64,000 nucleotides of DNA. Origin: Psoroptes ovis (lineage: Eukaryota; Arthropoda; Arachnida; Sarcoptiformes; Psoroptidae). Location of the stretch: the NCBI GenBank assembly GCA_002943765.1, contig PQWQ01000002.1:4092001-4156000 (forward strand). Direction: 5' to 3'. Position numbers and translations under genes: made by a program. The notes under the pieces are model-generated. The model did not search any database. It saw only the letters and a program-made list of their open reading frames with translations, and was not told the DNA's origin. Below are positions 13,501 to 25,019 of this stretch, piece after piece (the first letter of the stretch is position 1; every line of letters begins with the position of its first letter).

Positions 13501-16500
13501 GAAATATAAATAATTCAAAAATAAATGTTTGTTTTTTCACGCCAATTAGATAATATAATGAATCTTTTTTTTCTGTTATTATTTAGTTCTTTGAAAACAA
13601 ATGTGAAATAAAATTAAATGAATGAATGCGAACGCGAAAAATAGAATAATTCATATATAAATTATATCAAATACATTCAAATACAAATGGTACAGTATTA
13701 TTCGCAACAACAAGCGATCAAGCAACCGAATAAATAAATATAAACACAAGAATAGATGATAATAGAAGAGTAGTAAACAAACCAACAAATGATAAATATA
13801 GATGAATAAATATTTATCCATCCATTTAACCGAAGCGAGAAAAAAATCAAAAATTGATTGTAATTTTTCGGTACTTTTAATCTGTAATTGAATGTCGGAA
13901 AGAATTGTGAGCGTTTTAAAAAATGTTACACATATGAATGTATGAAATGAAGTAAAATTCAATACAAAGAACGATATGAATCAATGAATAAGCGAATGTA
14001 TGGAAGATAATAACAAATAACGAATCATTAACAACAATATCAGTGAAAAATAATGATGATAATGTTGAAAATGATGATCATCATTAATGAGAAACGATTA
14101 CTTTACATCGATTAGAAACAATTAATGATAATAATTATAATAATAATGGAAAATAAAAGAACAATGATCGAATAATAATAATAATAGTTTCGACTATTTC
14201 AATATTCGATTAATTTTGAATAATGATAATAACATGAATTTCTTCAGCCTTATTATTCTTCGCTCTCAGGCAATTCAAGCATCACATACACAGAATTAAT
14301 GCGATGAAAATAATGTTAAACGGTACACACAGACACATTTTTAATGATAATTTGTTAAATGATGGTTTTATTGTTCAAACAATTTGATGGAACAACGAAT
14401 TTATTTTTCCATCATCAATTCTCTTCTTCGGTTACTGTATTACTTTTTGAAATTTGTGAATGAAAAATGAGTGAAGGAATGTGTGTTTGAACAACGAGAA
14501 TTCCTCAATGAGCCGAACTACAAAGGGGCCATGTTTCATTCAATGATGTACCATTTTTCATTTCTCAATGAATAAATTGATTTTGTATTCGGTATTTGGT
14601 GCATCGTGATTTATCAAATTGTATTAATGTGTGTTTGCATGTCTGGGTACATTAATGGAATAATTTAAATAATTTTTTACCCGAAAATCAACGGCAACAA
14701 CAACAACAACAGCGAATGTCAACAACGATATAATGGCAAACGATCATTTAAGCGTTACATAATATTTATTTATTTTGTTACAGTCATTGACGTTGTTTGA
14801 AATGTTGCTTTTGCTTTTCGATGAAACATTCCACATGTTTAAGCAATCATGAAAAAATTAAATTTATTTGAATTTTTATTTCTTCTACTTCTCTGATTCT
14901 TGTTTCATTTTTCTATTTTTTCATCGAAATCATCGATTGATGAACGTGTATAATGTGATATATTTTTTAGTTCTGGATTTTGTTTCGAAGAATTTTCGAG
15001 TGTTTTTCGGCTACGATTGAGCCGAACAAGAAAAAAAGCATAATTCATCCAAAACAAATTTAGACATGGTAAATTCACAATGAATGATGAATTGTGATGA
15101 AAAAATTCTGACATAATGACAAATTTTTTGCTTTACTTTCGATAGAAAATTAATTACTTATAATTAACATTATATTTGCGAAAAAATAATAGTCATTAGT
15201 GGTACGATCATTTAAATGAAATTTTTGACTGGAAATGACAATGGTTCAAAACATGATTTGAATAAAATTAATACATATCCACCAAAAAAACATTGATTAC
15301 AATGCCAATACAATGATGATTAGTATTGTAATCTTGAATATTTGAAAGAAAAATGAATAATAATAACGATTTTCTAAAAAAAAAAAGTTTATCCATGTTG
15401 GATATCCAGAATTGTTCGATGATCATTCAGTGTTGATTAGTGTGTGTTTGCTATGCTCATTTAGATCATTGATCATTTGGCTATGGCATGATGCACATGC
15501 TGTGCATCAAGCATTATTTAGCTATTTAGTTGTTGTTTTCAAATGAAAATATATTGAATCGATCTTGTTATCAAATTTTCAATATGAAAATTAAAATCAA
15601 AAGAATCAATTTTTGAAATTTCAATTTCATGAACAAAAATTGCAAATCAAATCAATCAACACACTTTTAAAAACAAAAAATTTACACAGAACCATCGAAA
15701 TACAAGCGAACAGCTTTCAAAGCATCCAATGGGTTTTTTGATTTAAATTGAAACAATATGTTCATATCATACAATATCACTCATATATCACCATATATAT
15801 CAAACATATGCTTTCACAACCACCCGTCGAAGTTTATATTATCATCAATTTTGATTTGAATTGATTGATATTTGATTTGTGAATTGGATTATGTTTTTGT
15901 TTTCAAAATCAAAATTAATTCACATATATATAAATTGCCTGTTTAAGAGTTTAATTTATATTAATGACAATGATTTAATTCGTAAAATGAAAAATTGAAG
16001 ATTACTGACATTTGATGATGATCATGATCATGATCAACATTTTTCAAAATTTCAAATTTCAAAAATTTCTACTTTTTGACATTTGATCAAACACATAATT
16101 CATTGAATATTTGATTTTTAATTTTTTCATTAATTTTTGCTCAAATAAAATTATGGCAATAAACTTGTGAAACATGTTGGCAACTGAGTAAAACATTAAA
16201 ATGAAAAATTTACGTTCAAATGAATAAATCTTCAAGACAAAAAATGATTGAAAATGAAGAAGCTAAAGTTAATTATAAATAAATAAAAAATTGAAATTTG
16301 AAATAAAAAAATTAATGAAACAAAACAGGCGAATCAAAGAAAAAGACATTAATCAATTTTAAACTGTGACCGAAAATACATTTGATTTTGAAAATCGATA
16401 GAATTCATTTTGATTTTCAATTTTTTAAAAAATGAACAGAAGTGAAAAAACTCGAATAAAATTGAAAAATAAATAAATAAATAGATAGATATATTTGAAA

Positions 16501-17803
16501 ATAAATATAATTGAACATATTAATAATCAAATGATAATCAATGAAAGTCAATGATTTTCGTTTATTTTTTTATTGTTAATTTAACAACTTGATTATCATC
16601 ATCATCATCATTTGATTTGATTTTGATAAATCTTTTTAAATGATAATTATGATCATTATCATTTTAATCATTTGCAAAAAAAAAAAAAAAAAAAAAACAC
16701 AAACGCAATCATTCGATTAGTTGATCAGTTGATTTGTATCATTTCATTATTTATTAGCTTTTCATATGGATAAATACATTTACTTACAGCAGATATTATT
16801 ATTATTATTATTATTGGCAAAATGGCAATAATTATCTGTTTAAGCATTTTTTCTTTCTTTAATAAACTGCTCAATAAACAATTTAAAATCATGATGATTA
16901 TATAATAATAATGATAATTATTATCAATTGATTATATTATCATTATCATCATCATCATCGTTATAATCAAAAAAAACTAATGGAATTTTTTCCATTCATT
17001 TTTTGTAATTAGTTATCGTGATTAATTTTGCGATAATGATTATTATCTTTGAAATCTTTACATTTTTCATTTGATGAAGAAATAATGATTTTCATCTTTA
17101 TTTTGTCTATTTAAGGTGTTTAACAGCAATGTTGAGTGTAAAAAATTAATGAAATTCATTTCAAACATTTTCAATGATGATCATGATTTGGCGGCTCAAT
17201 TTTTTTGATATTTCAATATTATTTTTTTTTCTTTCATATTTATTCCTCTCTTGTTTTGCCGAAATCAGGTGTGTGTAAGTGTGTGAGTATTTGTATGAGT
17301 GTGAGTGTAAATTGAATACATATAACCTATGCAATTGATTGCTAATTAGAAACTAATTTAAAGATGAAAAAATGATGAATTTAATAGAAATTGGATGAAT
17401 TAAACAGAAATGAAATATATAAAATAGAAAATATAAAAATTCAATTCAAAATGTCAGGAAATTAATCATAAATTAGATGTATTCATTATTATTTCTCTCT
17501 CGATTTTTTTTTTAAATTTTTTGAATTTTAATTTGATAAATCATTTAATATTAATAATGATAATGATTCAAATGAATATTTATTGCTATCGATTCCGGTA
17601 GCTTTTTTACTATTTTTTTCACCATTAGAGATGATTTAAGATTTGAGCAAAAAAAAAAAATCAATCCGATTAGCATATCAATGACGGAAAGTTTTAATCT
17701 TTTCTCATTTCTCAAAACTAGTAGTAATCAAACTAAGATTTAAAGAGATTATGAATCGATTTGATTTGATTCTATGACGATTTTATTCAATGAGATTCAA
17801 TTT

Positions 17804-17838
<35 letters not shown>

Positions 17839-19707
17839 TATGCTACTATTCATTGATTTATTGACATTTTCAATGTTTGAATCAATTTTTTTTGAATTAA
17901 TTAAGATTTATTCATGTTTTTATATTTAATATTAATATGATTATCACTAACCGATTCATTATCCATTTGATATAATCGGAAATGAAATTCAATCTAATCG
18001 ATGATATTGCTGATAATGAATGCTGATGCTTGAAGCATGCTGATGGTGATGACGATGATGATGCATCATTGATTATTGATTTTTTTTTCGTTTCGTTTTA
18101 TATTTTATATGTCAATAATTTTAATTAAAATTGATAATAAATTTTCACAAAAACATTAAACAAAACGGATATTGGACTTTTGGACGTACTAACTAAACGT
18201 TAGCACCCAACGAAAAAAAAAAAATGAAATAAATAAATAAATATTAAGATTTATTATCACACACATAATGGAAATTTAAAAATCAAATTAAAATTTATTG
18301 TTACATTTTCTCGGTATTATAATTTATAATCGTCGATTTAATAGTCGATTAAATCGACAAAATAATGTAATACTGATGATCAAAAGCACTGTTAACAAAT
18401 GTTAATATCATGTATGGTATTTTCTGGCATTCACATTGCCTTGCTTGTGTTTGAACATTTTATTAAAATATTTCATACTATTAATATTTTCATAAGAAGA
18501 CAAAGAAACCTTAGTTTTATCAAAAAAACACTGTCATCATGTTCACACATTCAATATCATTGTTTTATTTGTGTTTGACATTTAATTTTTTCTTTTAAAT
18601 GATTGTCTTTTGATCGTTAGTCGATTTCAAATTTGTCAAAGTGAAAATTTTGTGATAGATTGATTGATGGATCGATTGATAAAAAAATTGCCTTTCATTT
18701 TCACTTTGTAATTTGATTGTAATTTGACAATCAATTATTTTCATGATACTTCATAATTCGAATGATAATAATGCATAGGTTTTTAGGTGATGACAAGTGT
18801 ATAAATGATTGAATAATAGAAATAAAAAAATAATAATTAAATTGAATACAATCGATACATTTTGAATTAGATTTTTGAAAACTTGATTGATTGATTGATT
18901 TTTTCTTGATAAATGGGAAATAAACTAATGAATGGGGAAAGGAAAAATGATTGGAAACAATTTGAACAATGATTTAATAATTTTTTTTTTCATTTTGTTT
19001 TCTTCTGTATTCCATTTTTTTTTTCTAGATTCAACAATTGATCATCTAAATCTATTCAGTACAAATCGTAATCAACAAATAAAAAAGAAACGAAAATCAC
19101 GTACAGCATTTACAAATCATCAAATATTTGAATTAGAGAAACGTTTTATATATCAAAAATATCTATCACCAGCCGATCGTGATGAAATAGCACAATCATT
19201 AGGTTTAACTAATGCACAAGTAATTACATGGTATGTGTTCACAATCATTAATTATTAAAACTGTTATTTGATAATAATTAAAATTTATAATTTTTTGTTT
19301 TTTTTTTGGAATTCCATTTTTTTTAAAAACTCAATTACTCAATTAAATTTAGGTTTCAAAATAGACGTGCAAAATTAAAACGTGATGTTGAAGAATTGAA
19401 AAAAGATGTGGATGCAGCTAAATTGAATGGTGTACCTGCAAATATTTTAGAAAATATGACCGATTTGAATTTATTGAAAAAACCAGAATTAGTTGCAGCT
19501 GCATTACATCATCAACATGTACAACATTTACATCAACAACATCAACATCATATACAATCAATTATTAATAATACAAATAATAATCATAATAATACAATAA
19601 ATTTGTCATTATCTGCATCATCATCATCGTCATCATCATCATCATCATCGACCTCATCATCTTCAGCATCGACAACTATAATGCCAACAACATCATCTAC
19701 ATTATAA
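4566..19707 (+). CDS. lbx: Ladybird/Lbx homeodomain transcription factor, three exons
   Basis: Exons 4566-5904, 19029-19230 and 19353-19707 give 631 residues. Splices are TCAG|GTTTGT to TCTAG|AT and CATG|GTATGT to TTTAG|G, with matching phases. The homeodomain is residues 467-526, with KRKSRTAFTNHQ at its N-terminal end and NAQVITW joined to FQNRRAKLKRD across the second intron (W48 and N51 present). This is the Lbx signature. Exon 1 carries an EH1-like repressor motif FFIKDIL (166-172), matching the FSIEDIL region of Lbx proteins, and SPLDALFEMTSKAFE near its end, matching the conserved Lbx segment before the homeodomain. The rest is poly-Gln, poly-Asn, poly-Ser, His-rich and an alanine run (about 292-308). 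Known role of the family: DNA-binding regulator of muscle, heart and neuron identity. Several in-frame ATGs follow the first one (up to codon 7, then M69), so the start is uncertain. No second ladybird copy or other NK-cluster gene lies in the window. Confidence 0.93.
10837..10860. repeat. Inverted repeat, 11-bp arms
   Basis: The arms AAATTCTATTT and AAATAGAATTT are separated by TT. It is a perfect AT-rich hairpin inside the ladybird intron. It may be a chance product of base composition. Confidence 0.5.
17806..17838. repeat. (CAT)n microsatellite
   Basis: Eleven uninterrupted CAT units inside the first ladybird intron. Confidence 0.9.
18332..18358. repeat. Perfect inverted repeat with TAAT-type cores
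   Basis: The left arm GTCGATTTAAT and right arm ATTAAATCGAC are exact reverse complements, separated by the 5-base spacer AGTCG. It lies about 670 bp upstream of the homeobox exon. Each arm carries a TTTAAT/ATTAAA core of the kind homeodomains bind, so a dimeric binding site is possible (inference). Confidence 0.7.
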
Positions 19708-22700
19708 CCAAATTACATTCATTATTTGAATATGCAAATTAATTAAAATTATCGTTATCATTTAATTGTAAACTGAATAAACATGTCATAAAAATTTTCA
19801 TATTTCTATATAATTGTAAAATTTTCAAAATTTTAATCCATTTTTTTTTCTGTTTTTTTGGTAGGCCAATATGTATGTTATATATGGGCTTAATATGTTT
19901 ACACCCATAGACAAGTTTCAATGATGATAATTTTATATTTGAAATTTTAAAAAAATTTCAGGGGAATTTTTTTTTTCAAAAATCTCTAATAATAATTATA
20001 ATTTGATATCATCTTCAATGTTGTATAATAAATGATTTTGAAACACTAAAAAAAATAGTTTTTCATGAAATTTTTTTTAAACATTTTTTTAATTTGAATT
20101 AAATTTCAAAATATCATCACGTAATGAGATGATTTTCATTTTGAAATTTTTATTCCATTTTTTCTACAAAAAAAAAATTATTATTCTGTGCTTACAATCA
20201 ACTTCGAGACAAAATTGATGACGAGTGTCAACAACAACTTAATGATAATATAATTATAGCCAACACTTTTGAAATCGTTGACAAATTTCAAATGTGTTTT
20301 TGTTTTGTTTTGTTTTGTTTCATAGTATGAAAAATTATCATTATTTTCATTTATGATAATCATAATAATAAATGGGCATTTAGACAATAATAATAATTCA
20401 TGGTCAAACAAATTTTCAAAAATTTTTATATTATTATTAAGAAATGATGATGATGGTGATCGTGGTAAATATGACATTTGAACTTGTTTGATGTCGATTA
20501 TTATTACTAATGTTGTTGTTGTTGCTGGTGGTGGTGGTTTAATTGTTGTTGTTTTTCATTTGATTTTTTTTATTATTATCATAGATATATGAAAGAATTG
20601 AATTAAATGAATGAATGGAATTGAAAAAAAAATTTATTTTTTGACAGCTGCCAAAAACAATTATGGTAGTGGTAAATTGTTTCATTTTTTTTTTCATTTT
20701 CATACAGAATTACCATAATAATGATAATGATGATCATCAAAAATAATAATGATGATAATAATAATAATAATGACGATGATGATGAAGTGGCATCAATTTA
20801 ATAACAGGCAGCTCATGTTCAAAATTCTTGTTTCATGCATGCAAGTTGAAAAAAATTTGCATAATTGTTTAAAATGATGGACAAAAAAATGATCATTTAC
20901 TGCTGCTTTTTTGTTACAAGTATTGATTACACACACACACACACATGAGAAAGAGCCGACACCTTCGGCCAGAAAAAAGTCGTTTGAGATATGAAATGAA
21001 AAATTAAATGATTTATCACTACACGAAAAACAACACAGGTATTTAGCCTTAGTATTTTGTTTTAGTCAACTATTATCTAATCATACACAGAATAGTAGTA
21101 AAGTAGTAAAATTATATGAAGGACTACAAACCTTTTTTCACAACGAAATTGATCATCATTATTATGTATTAAATATAATAATAATAACAACAACAAAAAC
21201 TAATGATTCGCACGGTGTTGTTATGCATATATCATATATAATAATAATCATTAAAAAATATGGAATAAATTATAAATAAAAATTTTCCAATTTTTCTTCT
21301 ATATATGATTAATATTTTTTGAATTTTTTGATGTTGATGATGGTCTCAACTAACAAGACTCTTCTTGTTTTAATGATTATAAAAATTAAAATAAAAAAAA
21401 ATAGAAAACCAGTGTCTGACAGTCAAAGCTGTTTGTCGCTGTTGAAATAAAATAAATGATATGATGAACAACTTAACTATTTAACATGTTACAAGACACT
21501 TAAAGATAAATATAAACATTCAATAATAATTGGCTGTTTGTTTGTTGTTAAAAGTTCAAATATAAATTATATGAAAAATATGCTTACTGATTATAGGCTA
21601 CTTGAAATAATTGCGTAATCAAACAAAAAATTAATGGATGAAAATGATCATTAAAATCATTTATTTTCAAATTATTTATAAGAAAATTCGTCTGAATACT
21701 TTTTTTTCATCATTAGATTTCTTACTCTGTGAATTCTGGTTATTTAGAGAGAAAAATGTGTGTGAAAAATGTTATGCCAAGAAAAGGTGATGAATCAGTC
21801 GGTTTTTTTCTTTTGTCGGCTATTCATTTGCTTGTTTGATTGATTGATTGAATAATAAATGAACAAAAATGCTTATTCGCAATAATTTTTCAATGATGAT
21901 GATGTCTATCAAAATGTCAAATTATTATTAATGATAATCGATGATGATGATGATCAACATAATACGGTCAATTTTTCAAAAATGTAAAAAAATAATTGAA
22001 TCTACTAAGAAATTTGTATTTTTTTTTGACATCCATGTGTATCAGGTTTCATCATCATTTTTCATGAAAGTTGGTCGGCAAAGGAATTTTCCTCTTTTCA
22101 TATCCATCATTTATATTCTATATGTTGGGTTGCTCATTGCTAATGTTTTTATATATAATAATTATACAATACAAAAAATAATTAACGTCAAGATTTCTAG
22201 TCGTTGCATAGCATAAAAAAAGAATTCATATTTTTTCCTCTATTAATTTTGCTGTGAAACTTAAAAAAGGAAAAATTAATTAATTAGTTTTATGTGAATA
22301 TGATAATCATTAACGAACCTCAAAAATAATTATAATTATGATGATGATGATGATGATAATAATCAGGGGATAATATTTCAATTATTATTTTTCAACAATA
22401 ATTTTTTTTCTATCATTTTGCTTTTAATAAAATAACATAACATTATATTGTTGCTTTTCATGTTTTTCCTGTTTAGTTTGTTGTAATTAATTTTTTTTCA
22501 TTTTTTTGCAAAAAATATGGAGAAAAAAATGTAAATTATGAATAAAATTAAATTTATTATCACCAAGAAACGATCATAGAAACAATTAAAAAATTTTTTT
22601 AATTTTTGCCGCAAAAAACGAATCGCAGCAGTAAAAAATTTCGAATTTCTTCGTTTTGCTCCGTTCATAAAATCTGTACGCTTAAAATCATATGATTTTC

Positions 22701-22739
22701 GTTTTAAATTAAATTTTGACTTGTTTATCTTCTTAAATT
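19708..22739. other. Intergenic region between ladybird and HIGD2A
   Basis: 3 kb of AT-rich sequence with poly-T runs and ATG/AAT microsatellites, for example near 20756-20785. The longest ORFs are 60-98 codons and low-complexity. The start should contain the ladybird 3' UTR and the end the HIGD2A promoter. I see no other gene. Confidence 0.65.
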
Positions 22740-23138
22740 ATGGAAACAAATAAATTTAATAAAAATGACAACAGTGATACCAAAAATGACGAATTTGAAA
22801 TGAACGCTTTGGAATGGATAGAATTACAACGTACAATCGATAATTATGATCAACGAGAAACATTTTTTCAAAAAGCTAAACGAAGAACATTGGAGAATCC
22901 AATAGCACCGCTCGGTAAAGTTTTGTTTGTTTTTTAAAATTTAAAATGCTAATTGAACTTTATCTTAGGATTTATCGGTGCATGCGGATTCCTAATATTT
23001 GGTTTACGTGCATTGAATCGTGGTGATTCTAAGCAGCAACAATTTATGATGAGAGGACGTGTCATATCACAAGCGATCGGTATCGGTTCAATCATGGCTG
23101 GCTTATGGTGGGCAGCAAGAAAAGAAACTAAAACATAA
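22740..23138 (+). CDS. HIGD2A: HIG1 domain family member 2A, mitochondrial
   Basis: Exons 22740-22914 and 22969-23138 give 114 residues; the intron is 54 bases (GTAAAG to CTTAG). The segment ENPIAPLG joined to FIGACGFLIFGLRALNRGD, followed by QQFMMRGRVISQAIGIGS, is the HIG1 domain, with two membrane helices around residues 57-75 and 91-108. The family proteins sit in the inner mitochondrial membrane and help assemble cytochrome c oxidase and respiratory supercomplexes. Length matches the human protein (about 106). The gene is convergent with the isomerase, with 55 bases between stop codons. Confidence 0.92.
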
Positions 23139-23176
23139 ATAGATTGAAAATTTTATTCATTTCAATAATATTATTT

Positions 23177-23182
23177 AATAAA
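23177..23182 (+). terminator. Candidate poly(A) signal of HIGD2A
   Basis: AATAAA lies about 40 bases after the HIGD2A stop codon and 12 bases before the convergent stop codon of the isomerase gene. Confidence 0.55.
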
Positions 23183-23193
23183 TCTATGTTATA

Positions 23194-23958
23194 TTAAACA
23201 ACACTTATTGAGCCATCTTGATTGCCAAAATAAACTTTGGTTGCCATTCGTATGAATAAACCAGTTTCGACAACACCAGCAATATTATTTATTTCCTTAT
23301 TAATTTTCTCCCATTTTTCTATCGAATTTTGTGATTCGGTGAATTTCCAATCCAGTATGAAATTTGAATTATCTGTGACTAGTGGACCAGCTTTGGCTTT
23401 TGCCATACGCAAAATACATTGACCACCAAACATTAATTCAATTTTATGTTTAACAAGAGCGTAACTCATTGGAATTACTTCAATCGGTATGCCTTTTTCC
23501 CAATTATCACCTAATGATTTGGACCGTTTTTTATAATCAGCAACGATTATTAATTGTTTTGCAGCAGATGCGACAATTTTTTCTTGAGTTAAACAACCGC
23601 CCCCGCCCTTTATTAATATCAAATCTTTATCCACTTCATCTGCACCGTCGAATGCTATGTCTAATTTCGGATCACGTTCAAGATCGCTCATAATTAAATT
23701 ATGTTTACTAATCAATTGTTTTGCTTGAAATGATGTTGGAACACATTTTATTCTTAAATTATCCGCCTTAATTTTTTCAGCTAATCGTTCTACAGCGTAT
23801 ACGATTGTTGAACCGCTGCCTATACCAATGATCATTCCATCCTTTGAAAAGGATATAAAATTGAAGAAAAAAAAAATTTAAAACCAAATGAATTTTACCT
23901 TTAAATTAGATTGATCAATAGCAGCGTAAGCGGCCAATTTTTTTGCTTCTTCAACCAT
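23194..23958 (-). CDS. RPIA: Ribose-5-phosphate isomerase A
   Basis: Exons on the minus strand are 23958-23899 and 23841-23194, giving 235 residues. The first exon encodes MVEEAKKLAAYAAIDQSNLK, and the GTAAAA donor to CAAAG acceptor keeps phase 0. Family motifs are clear: GIGSGST near residue 26 (phosphate binding), DIAFDGADEVD and LIKGGGGCLTQEKIVA (active-site loops), and IPIEVIP. The enzyme interconverts ribose 5-phosphate and ribulose 5-phosphate in the non-oxidative pentose phosphate pathway, in the cytosol. The start has a good context (CCAAAATGG), and no in-frame ATG was seen in the bases just upstream. It is divergent from LSM1, with 341 bases between starts. Confidence 0.95.
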
Positions 23959-24299
23959 TTTGGTAAACGTGCAACAATGATTTTTAATAATGAAGTGACT
24001 GTGCAATAATAAAGTAAACTTGTTGAATTTGTTCATTTATTAAAAAAATTTGCATCGCTAAATATTTGTTTAATGATAAAAATTATCATTTTTTTTCAAA
24101 ATCAAAAAAAATCAAATTTTTTATTGCTTTGCCATGACAATACACAGACGATAAAATAAAATAAATAACTTTCAATGTATGAACTGATTATTTTTCTTCA
24201 TTTTTATCTGTATTCCAACACTTGATCAGGCCTATCGACGAAATTTGACGATTCAATTCTTGTTCAAATTAATTTTAATTAAAATTTAATTTCTTAAAA
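23959..24299. promoter_or_regulatory. Shared divergent promoter region, RPIA / LSM1
   Basis: A 341-bp gap between two divergent start codons, with no ORF. It must hold both 5' UTRs and start sites, so it is a candidate bidirectional promoter (inference from layout). I see no recognisable motif. Confidence 0.55.
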
Positions 24300-24879
24300 A
24301 TGAGTGATTTACCTGCCAGTTTATTAGATGAATTGGACAGTATGTATTGAAACTGTTTCTTAGCATAGTATTAAATTTTTTTCTCCATATGATTGTATAG
24401 AAAAATTGATTGTATTACTTCGAGATGGTCGTACATTGATTGGCTTTTTGCGATCAATTGATCAATTTTGTGAGTTTTAATTGAAACTTTATGCATCAAT
24501 TGATTTTGTTTTTTTGTTTGATTTTAGCCAACTTATTATTACATCAAACTATTGAAAGAATATATGTTAATGAAAAATATGGTGATATACCACGTGGTGT
24601 ATTTTTGATTCGTGGTGAAAATGTTGCACTTTGTGGTGAAATTGTAAATTTCAAAATATTTTCACCAACCGATTAATGAATTCACTTTTTTTTTATTTGA
24701 AATAGGATGATCAAAAGGAAATGAATAGCCCTCTGAAACAGATACCTATAGAAGAGATATTAGAATTACAACAAAATGAAATAGAACAACGTCAACGTAC
24801 TGATCGTATAAAATTGAAGATATTGAAAGAAAAAGGTTTCTGTTTAAATCTAGAATCGATAAATGATGATCAAATTTGA
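24300..24879 (+). CDS. LSM1: U6 snRNA-associated Sm-like protein LSM1
   Basis: Exons 24300-24339, 24401-24469, 24528-24643 and 24706-24879 give 132 residues (human 133). All three introns are 58-62 bases with GT-AG ends and matching phases. The Sm fold is plain: KKLIVLLRDGRTLIGFLRSI (Sm1) and KYGDIPRGVFLIRGENVAL (Sm2). LSM1 is the distinguishing subunit of the cytoplasmic LSM1-7 ring, which binds oligoadenylated mRNA 3' ends and promotes decapping with PAT1. The C-terminal tail, rich in Glu and Gln, matches the LSM1 helix. Convergent with PERK, 140 bases between stops. Confidence 0.95.
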
Positions 24880-25019
24880 TTGGAGCGAAAAACAAAACTC
24901 AACAATTTTTATTATACAACTTTTTTTTGTAAATATCACAAATTATAAATGTACATTATAAAATATTTGTTTGATATACAAATACTGGATTTTTTTTTGT
25001 TGCGTGTGAACCTTTATAT

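Larger units (their letters stand above)
5905..19028 (+). other. lbx: Large first intron of ladybird
   Basis: 13.1 kb between exon 1 and the homeobox exons. ORFs on either strand are short, AT-driven and unlike any family. It holds a cluster of GGTAA/TTACC motifs near 6037-6800, an 11-bp-arm inverted repeat at 10837-10860, a poly-A run at 16676-16697, a (CAT)n tract at 17806-17838 and a perfect inverted repeat at 18332-18358. Most introns in the window are about 50-65 bases, so this one is exceptional and probably holds regulatory DNA (inference). Confidence 0.8.

Noticed and set aside
21941..22216. 91-codon ORF between ladybird and HIGD2A
   Set aside because: No family features; it begins in an ATG repeat. 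A spurious hydrophobic ORF is expected in this composition.
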